Part shown: positions 59,114 to 64,000 of the stretch, piece by piece | How the letters are laid out: the number at the start of each line of letters is the position of its first letter | Numbering within the stretch: position 1 is the stretch's first letter | NCBI RefSeq assembly: GCF_000024225.1 | Contig: NC_013203.1 | Span: 558,001 to 622,000, forward strand | Direction: 5' to 3' | Source: Lancefieldella parvula DSM 20469 | GTDB lineage: Bacteria; Actinomycetota; Coriobacteriia; Coriobacteriales; Atopobiaceae | Length of the DNA stretch: 64,000 nucleotides | Notes under the pieces: generated by a model | Told to the model about the DNA's origin: nothing | The model's database searches: none | Seen by the model: the letters and a program-made list of their open reading frames with translations, nothing else | Translations under genes and position numbers: made by a program

Positions 59114-60496
59114 ATGACAGAAGGTAGGAATCCGGCAGTAGTCGCCGGCCTGCTCAGTGGACTGGTTCTTGTAGCAGAGCCAGCGTCTGCGCATGCCCTT
59201 ACAACTAATGTAATTCGCCAAACTCCACTTGGAGCAATTTTCACAGGCATCGGTATCGTACTTGCTGCGGTTGCTGTCATTTCTGGTACTGCATTCGTTG
59301 TTTCTCGTGTTGTAAATCGTGGCGAGAAAACCGATGGGACAGGAGAAGAGGTTCAGTCAGGTACGTCTTTCCAGAGTACAGACGAGGTTACATCTTCAAA
59401 GCAGATTCCAGCAGCATCAGACTTCTCGCCAGAGCAGAGCGTTGTGATTCCGCTGGATTCTTCAAGGCGCTCAATTGCTGCATATAAGCCAAAGCACATG
59501 AGAGTTTCTCAGTGGGATATGACTGGCTCTATCCGTGTTCAGTCTGCTAAGCCAGTTGTAAGAAAACCGCAGGTTGTAAGCGCAGATGCAGAAGGCGTTC
59601 TTCCAGTTCGCGCTAAGAAAGCACCTGCACACTCTACAAACGACTACGCGCAGATTGCAGAGAACTATACCAAGCTTATAAGTTGGCGTGAGCGCACTGT
59701 TGCTCGTGCAAAGGGCGCTGCTGCTGTACTTCTTGAGCGCCTAGGACAAGACCCTATGGATGGTCTGCCTATTATCGAGCGCGCTGATGGAACTGTTGGT
59801 GATGTTGGCACTGCTTGGTGGACTAAGGCCGTGGGCGAAGAGTCTATTACGCGCGATTTTGGCATTGCTGAGATTGGTGCTGAGGCTATTCCTGAAGACT
59901 TTACCAATCATGCTGCGGATATTTCTAGTCGTATCTCTTACGTTGATCAGGGAGTTTTCCCAGAGAAGCGCACGATTGATGAGCTTGAACACACTGATGA
60001 TTGGGCGCTTGCGCTGGCTGCTATGGATGAACATTTAGCTCGCCATGATAATTTGCAGATGCGCAAGTATCATCCAGTGCAGTTGCCAATTATTGGTCAG
60101 GCTGCTGCTGAGGCGGAAGTTACAAGTCCAGCGGAGTCGTCGGGTGCAAAACTCGCCGCATCTCACAAAGTTTCTACAGCTCAAGTACGTTCTTCTCGCG
60201 AGCCGAACTACGCTGGTGTTGTTGCGCAATCAACCGCAATGCCGCTGGTAAAGGCGACAAACGATACATCTTCGCATGTTCAGGACATCTTTGACGCGGT
60301 TGAGCGCGAAATGGCAGCTGAGCTTCAGGCGGCTGACGAAAGGCCAACGCGTGAGTTGCTACGCCTTATTGAGGGTGGCACCAGCAAGATGAAGAAGATC
60401 TCTTCACTTGATCTGGGCGAGAAGACCGCTTCAGATAAGGCTTCTTATAAGCCTCGTCACTTTGCAGGTGAGCTTCCTCTGGTACGCGAGGCGTAA
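59114..60496 (+). CDS. Secreted or membrane-anchored protein of unknown function
   Basis: 460 residues. The N-terminus (MTEGRNPAVVAGLLSGLVLV, then AEPASAHA) is a signal peptide-like segment with an AxA site near residue 26-28. A membrane helix (about 45-72; IFTGIGIVLAAVAVISGTAF) follows, then a long hydrophilic, partly disordered region with several Trp/Gly motifs and no recognised domain. Two topologies are possible: signal peptide plus one anchor, or two helices. ATG 59114 has GGGGGAG six bases upstream; ATG 59072 has none. A one-mismatch 12-mer (59321) and several GCGAGAAG cores lie in the gene. I do not recognise the family. Confidence 0.7.
   Translation: MTEGRNPAVVAGLLSGLVLVAEPASAHALTTNVIRQTPLGAIFTGIGIVLAAVAVISGTAFVVSRVVNRGEKTDGTGEEVQSGTSFQSTDEVTSSKQIPAASDFSPEQSVVIPLDSSRRSIAAYKPKHMRVSQWDMTGSIRVQSAKPVVRKPQVVSADAEGVLPVRAKKAPAHSTNDYAQIAENYTKLISWRERTVARAKGAAAVLLERLGQDPMDGLPIIERADGTVGDVGTAWWTKAVGEESITRDFGIAEIGAEAIPEDFTNHAADISSRISYVDQGVFPEKRTIDELEHTDDWALALAAMDEHLARHDNLQMRKYHPVQLPIIGQAAAEAEVTSPAESSGAKLAASHKVSTAQVRSSREPNYAGVVAQSTAMPLVKATNDTSSHVQDIFDAVEREMAAELQAADERPTRELLRLIEGGTSKMKKISSLDLGEKTASDKASYKPRHFAGELPLVREA
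59321..59332 (+). repeat. One-mismatch 12-mer site in the secreted-protein gene
   Basis: GGCGAGAAAACC, one mismatch from GGCGAGAAACCC. Confidence 0.65.
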
Positions 60497-60608
60497 GCAG
60501 AAGCGTACAGGGTAGCTTGTAAGTCAAAGGCGCAATCGTCACGTCAGGCTGGAACTAGCAGAAACATCCGATATCTCTAAAATTATTTCAAGTTAGATAA
60601 CATTTTTT

Positions 60609-60638
60609 GGCTGTGGTTCTTTTTTAAGAGCTGCAGCC
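60609..60638 (+). promoter_or_regulatory. Hairpin in the livJ leader
   Basis: GGCTGTGGTTCTT pairs with AAGAGCTGCAGCC (13 bp with G-T pairs, TTTT loop), about 50 bases before the livJ start. No T-run follows, so it is not an ordinary terminator; an mRNA leader or operator is possible. Confidence 0.4.
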
Positions 60639-60687
60639 ATATTGTGTTATGTCACATATTCAACGCTATGGAGAAAAGGAGATGAAT

Positions 60688-61869
60688 ATGGCACACAAGC
60701 TAACGCGACGACGCTTTTTGGAGGTGGCCGGGACCATTGCGGGGTCGTTTGCTTTAGCAGGCTGTTCGCCAAAGAACCAAGACCCTAACTCCATTTACGT
60801 TGGCGTGATGGGTCCATTTACCGGCGACGTTGCTCAGTATGGACTCGCTGTGCGAAGTGGCGTTCTTTTGTATCTTAAGGAGTTTAACAAGAAGGGCGGC
60901 GTTAACGGTCGTCAGATTGTTCCTGTTGTTGAGGACGAGAAGGGCGATTCAACTGAGGCTATTCTTGTTTACAACAAGCTTCTTGACGAGAATGTTTGTG
61001 CAATCCTTGGGGACGTTACCTCAACGCCAACCATTGCATTAGCACAGAAATCGGTACTGGACAACATTCCTTGTGTTACTGCATCTGCTACAGCAGAAGA
61101 TGTTGTAACACACGGTAATAACATGTTTCGTGCTACTGTTACGGACCCTTTTCAGGGCGTTGTTCTTGCAGAGTTTGCTAAAAAGCAGGGCTATCAGCGT
61201 GTGGGAACTATCTTTAACTCCGGTGGCGATTATGAGATTGGTGTAAATAACGCCTTTGTTCAGAAGGCTCGTGAGCTGGGCATTGAGGTTGTATCCCAGC
61301 AGGGCTATCCAACGGGAGCTGTTGACTTTAATGCCCAGCTTACCAGCATTATTGGTTTAGATCCTGATGTTATCTTGGCTCCCAACTATTATCAGGATAA
61401 CGGTAAGATTGTGACACAGGCTCGCCAGCTTGGCTGCAAGAAGCCTTTTATGGGTGCAGATGGTTGGGCAGGCATTATTGGCGGTGAGCAGGATTATGCT
61501 TCTGCTACTGATCTTGAAGGATGCTTCTATTGCTCCGCATTTGTTGCTTCAAATCCTGATGAAAAGGTGCAGCATTTTGTTACTGCTTACACCGAGGAAT
61601 ACGGTGAGGCTCCAACTAATTTCTGTTCTTTGGGGTATGACGCTGCAATGATTCTCTGCTCCGCTCTTGAGGTTGTCGAGAAACATGGCTATACCTATAA
61701 CTCTGATGCGTATAGACAGGCAATTATTGACGCTATTGCATCTGGTGTGGTCGAAGGTGTTACTGGAGCCCTTTCATATCAGGGAACAGGTGACCCAGTG
61801 AAGTCCACCTTGATTATTACCTTTAAAGATGGCAAAGAGTCCATCTATGACACAATCAATCCTTCATAG
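60688..61869 (+). CDS. livJ: Branched-chain amino acid ABC transporter substrate-binding lipoprotein
   Basis: 393-residue periplasm-like binding protein of the LivJ/LivK family. The N-terminus HKLTRRRFLEVAG has a Tat-like RRRFL, a hydrophobic stretch follows, and LAGC is the lipobox (Cys near residue 26), so it is a lipid-anchored extracellular protein, possibly Tat-exported. The type I binding fold is seen from IYVGVMGPFTGDVAQYG to GDVTSTPTIALAQ and FRATVTDPFQG. ATG 60688 has AAAGGAG upstream at suitable spacing; ATG 60682 is too close and 60649 lacks a site. First gene of a liv operon with livH, livM and livG following. Confidence 0.92.
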   Translation: MAHKLTRRRFLEVAGTIAGSFALAGCSPKNQDPNSIYVGVMGPFTGDVAQYGLAVRSGVLLYLKEFNKKGGVNGRQIVPVVEDEKGDSTEAILVYNKLLDENVCAILGDVTSTPTIALAQKSVLDNIPCVTASATAEDVVTHGNNMFRATVTDPFQGVVLAEFAKKQGYQRVGTIFNSGGDYEIGVNNAFVQKARELGIEVVSQQGYPTGAVDFNAQLTSIIGLDPDVILAPNYYQDNGKIVTQARQLGCKKPFMGADGWAGIIGGEQDYASATDLEGCFYCSAFVASNPDEKVQHFVTAYTEEYGEAPTNFCSLGYDAAMILCSALEVVEKHGYTYNSDAYRQAIIDAIASGVVEGVTGALSYQGTGDPVKSTLIITFKDGKESIYDTINPS

Positions 61870-61884
61870 AAAAGAGAGCCTCAG

Positions 61885-62757
61885 ATGTTTTTAACTCAGG
61901 TGCTCAATGGACTTCAATTGGGCAGTATTTATGCACTGGTGGCGCTTGGTTACACAATGGTGTACGGCATCATCTTGCTTCTTAACTTTGCACATGGTGA
62001 CATCATCATGTTTGGTTCCTACGTTGCATGGATTGCTCTTGTTCAGCTAGGACTTAATCCAGCAATCGCTGTTCTTCTCGCCATTTTTGGTTGTGTTGTA
62101 TTGGGTGTCCTTATTGATAAGGTTGCATACGCACCACTCAGAGAAGCTCCAAGGCTTTCTATTCTGATTACTGCAATTGGTGTTTCTTATTTGCTCGAGA
62201 ATGGCGTTCAGTTGCTTCTTGGCGCTGATGCTAAGGTTATTCCAAACATCATCGACCTGGGAACCGTTCAGGTATTTGGCTCAACGCTTTCTGGTACTGC
62301 ACTTTTAACAGTTGCTGTCACTACTTTAGCAACCGTTGCCCTGACCGTTTTGGTTCAGAAGACTCGTCTTGGTAAGGCAATGCGCGCCGTTTCGGAGGAC
62401 ATGGGTGCTGCTCGCCTGATGGGCGTTAATGTCAACAGTACTATCAGCTTTACCTTTGCGGTTGGTTCTGCGCTTGCAGGTATTGCTGCAATCTTGTATT
62501 CAATGGCATATCAGCAGGTTTCTCCAACCATGGGCGTTATGTTGGGAACTAAGGCATTTGTTGCAGCGGTTCTCGGCGGTATTGGCTCTATTCCAGGTGC
62601 TGTTATTGGTGGTCTTATTGTTGGCTTTTCCGAGGTCTTTGTTGCTGCCTTTGGCTTGTCTGTTTGGCAGGACGCAGTAGTCTTCTTACTCTTGATTCTT
62701 GTTCTTGTTGTCAAACCAACTGGCTTGCTTGGTCGACCAGTTACTGAGAAAGTGTAA
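61885..62757 (+). CDS. livH: Branched-chain amino acid ABC permease LivH
   Basis: 290-residue membrane permease with eight or so helices. LNGLQLGSIYALVALGYTMV (residues 8-27) is a LivH hallmark, then LLLNFAHGDIIMFGSYVAWI, and VGSALAGIAAILYSMAY with GTKAFVAAVLGGIGSIPGAV the coupling region that contacts the ATPases. It starts 15 bases after livJ and ends 10 bases before livM. Confidence 0.95.
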   Translation: MFLTQVLNGLQLGSIYALVALGYTMVYGIILLLNFAHGDIIMFGSYVAWIALVQLGLNPAIAVLLAIFGCVVLGVLIDKVAYAPLREAPRLSILITAIGVSYLLENGVQLLLGADAKVIPNIIDLGTVQVFGSTLSGTALLTVAVTTLATVALTVLVQKTRLGKAMRAVSEDMGAARLMGVNVNSTISFTFAVGSALAGIAAILYSMAYQQVSPTMGVMLGTKAFVAAVLGGIGSIPGAVIGGLIVGFSEVFVAAFGLSVWQDAVVFLLLILVLVVKPTGLLGRPVTEKV

Positions 62758-62767
62758 GGAGGCTCAC

Positions 62768-63973
62768 ATGACTAAAATGTATCCACGCGATAATAACCAC
62801 AACCCAGTAATTGTCACTGGTTTTGGTGGAAAAGATGGTCAGCGTCGTGAGCTTACTATGCCTGCTCGCTATGCTATCAATGCAATTCTTGTTGCACTTT
62901 TTGTTTTTGGTGGAAACTTCCTGGTAGGAGAGGGCCTTATTTCTCGCTATCAGACTGTTGTTTTTGAACAAATCGGCGTATATGTACTGATGACCGTTTC
63001 TCTGAATATTGTTACTGGATATTTGGGACAGCTTCCTTTAGGTCACGCTGGCTTCATGTCCATTGGTGGTTACGCCTGCGCAATTTTTATTATTCGCATG
63101 ATGCCGCTCTTTGGACTGGATGCTCAATCCATGGCTTCAGGCTCTACACCAGCAGTGATCCTCTTTGTTGTTGGTCTTTTGTTTGGTGGTATTTGCGCTG
63201 CTCTCATGGGTATGGTTATTGGTATTCCAGCACTTCGTCTTCGTGGCGATTATCTGGCCATCATTACCTTGGGCTTTGCAGAAATTATTCGTGTTGTCTT
63301 GGTGAACATTGACTCTGCTCTTGGCTTTAAACTTACTGGCGGTGCATCTGGTCTGACAGGTATTCCTGCCTATACGGGTTACCTGAATACTGCGATTGTT
63401 GTTTCACTTGCCATTTTTGCTATTCATACTCTCATGAAGTCCAGACACGGCCGCGCTATTCTCGCTATCCGCGATAACGAGATTGCAGCAGAGGCATCTG
63501 GCGTTAATACTACGTATTACAAGACTCTTGCCTTTGTTTTCTCAGCGTTCATTGCTGGTATTGCTGGCGGTCTTTACGCAGGCTGCATTGGCGTCATGGC
63601 ACCAGCAAAGTTTGGCTTCATGAAGTCTGTTGAAATTCTAGTTATGGTTGTTTTGGGTGGCATGGGTTCTATGTTTGGCTCCGTTGTGTCCGCAACTGTC
63701 CTGACCGTACTTCCAGAGGCTTTACGTGCCTTTGCAGACTACCGCATGGTTGCTTACGCAATCGTGTTGATTCTGGTCATGATTTTTAGGCCAGAGGGCC
63801 TGTTTGGCTCATATGACTTCTCGCTGTCTCGCATCATAGAGCGAATCATGAACAGGGATTTCCCTTGGAATAAAGATGACTCGGATGAGCAGGCGGGCGT
63901 ACAGGTCAACGCGCAGGCGGGTGTCCAGGCAGATACGCAGGCAGAGGTCTCAACTGATTCGAAGGAGGTGTAA
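62768..63973 (+). CDS. livM: Branched-chain amino acid ABC permease LivM
   Basis: 401-residue permease. FEQIGVYVLMTVSLNIVTGY then GQLPLGHAGFMSIGGYACAI mark the LivM core; RGDYLAIITLGFAEIIR and GGMGSMFGSVVSATVLTVLP carry the EAA-like coupling loop. ATG 62768 follows AAGGAGG; the 23-residue upstream opening overlaps livH and is rejected. The C-terminal 30 residues are a Gln/Ala/Val-rich repetitive tail (QAGVQ units) unlike the family. livG begins 5 bases later. Confidence 0.94.
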   Translation: MTKMYPRDNNHNPVIVTGFGGKDGQRRELTMPARYAINAILVALFVFGGNFLVGEGLISRYQTVVFEQIGVYVLMTVSLNIVTGYLGQLPLGHAGFMSIGGYACAIFIIRMMPLFGLDAQSMASGSTPAVILFVVGLLFGGICAALMGMVIGIPALRLRGDYLAIITLGFAEIIRVVLVNIDSALGFKLTGGASGLTGIPAYTGYLNTAIVVSLAIFAIHTLMKSRHGRAILAIRDNEIAAEASGVNTTYYKTLAFVFSAFIAGIAGGLYAGCIGVMAPAKFGFMKSVEILVMVVLGGMGSMFGSVVSATVLTVLPEALRAFADYRMVAYAIVLILVMIFRPEGLFGSYDFSLSRIIERIMNRDFPWNKDDSDEQAGVQVNAQAGVQADTQAEVSTDSKEV

Positions 63974-63978
63974 GAGCG

Positions 63979-64000
63979 ATGGCCACTAAAAATCCTACAA
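63979..64000 (+). CDS. livG: Start of next liv gene, probably LivG ATPase
   Basis: ATG 63979 behind GGAGG, seven codons before the window ends (MATKNPT). Only its position after livM suggests LivG; the sequence is too short to identify. Confidence 0.5.

Noticed and set aside
16860-59332. 12-mer as a KOPS-type polar segregation motif
   Set aside because: Copies occur in both orientations without a clear switch (eight forward, four reverse), unlike strongly polar KOPS; not fully excluded without origin position.

Overview
The window looks like chromosomal core sequence from a low-to-mid GC member of Coriobacteriia, most likely the Atopobium/Lancefieldella group. This is inferred from gene content and order: murB-ftsQ-ftsZ-pgeF-yggS-sepF-yggT-divIVA with no ftsA, a Rho with an AT-hook-rich N-terminus, paired YhgE/Pip proteins, a DUF6541-like membrane protein, DapH-type lysine synthesis, and a RecJ-RecQ fusion. 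No rRNA, CRISPR array, prophage or insertion sequence was seen.

Layout: 0-6.3 kb is a division and cell-wall cluster. 6.3-10.3 kb holds a DUF4130/radical-SAM DNA-metabolism pair and cca. 10.4-16.1 kb is a tandem YhgE/Pip pair divergent from a tetR with a palindrome between them. 16.2-26.8 kb has metK, a large membrane protein, tRNA-Gln/tRNA-Glu, sdaA, gltX, a DEDDh exonuclease, an M18 aminopeptidase and a SpeE-like methyltransferase. 26.8-28.8 kb is a very AT-rich insert with one ABC exporter, bounded by 47-bp perfect direct repeats. 28.7-33.5 kb holds an MFS permease, a hemerythrin-PAS protein, an orphan RelB/DinJ antitoxin and an EEP hydrolase. 33.5-39.9 kb is the lysine/diaminopimelate block (aminotransferase, lysine riboswitch, lysA-dapA-dapB-dapH) plus tgt. 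40.0-46.5 kb is a translationally coupled stress/repair operon (recJ-recQ fusion, relA/spoT, a His/Cys-rich MBL hydrolase). 46.5-48.1 kb has tRNA-Leu and infC-rpmI-rplT behind an attenuator. 48.1-48.7 kb is a repeat-rich gap without a gene. 48.7-55.4 kb has a WecA/TagO-like transferase, a probable 6S RNA, tRNA-Ala, a PflX-type radical SAM protein, a tail-anchored protein, pncB and argS. 55.4-64 kb has a tandem wHTH regulator, rho, a secreted protein of unknown function and the start of a liv branched-chain amino-acid ABC operon that runs off the edge.

The most unusual signals are: (1) a 12-mer, GGCGAGAAACCC, present five times exactly and seven times with one mismatch, in both orientations and in both genes and gaps, with a strongly over-represented GCGAGAA core, resembling a DNA-uptake or other genome-wide signal sequence; (2) the AT-rich ABC cassette whose 47-bp flanking repeat duplicates the overlapping tails of two convergent genes so that both stay intact; (3) an infC that seems to start at ATA behind a terminator hairpin; (4) the RecJ-RecQ fusion coupled to relA; (5) the repeat-rich gap at 48.2-48.6 kb, whose structured element is bounded by inverted copies of the 12-mer core.

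All calls come from reading the sequence by eye. Family names are from recognised motifs, not database searches.
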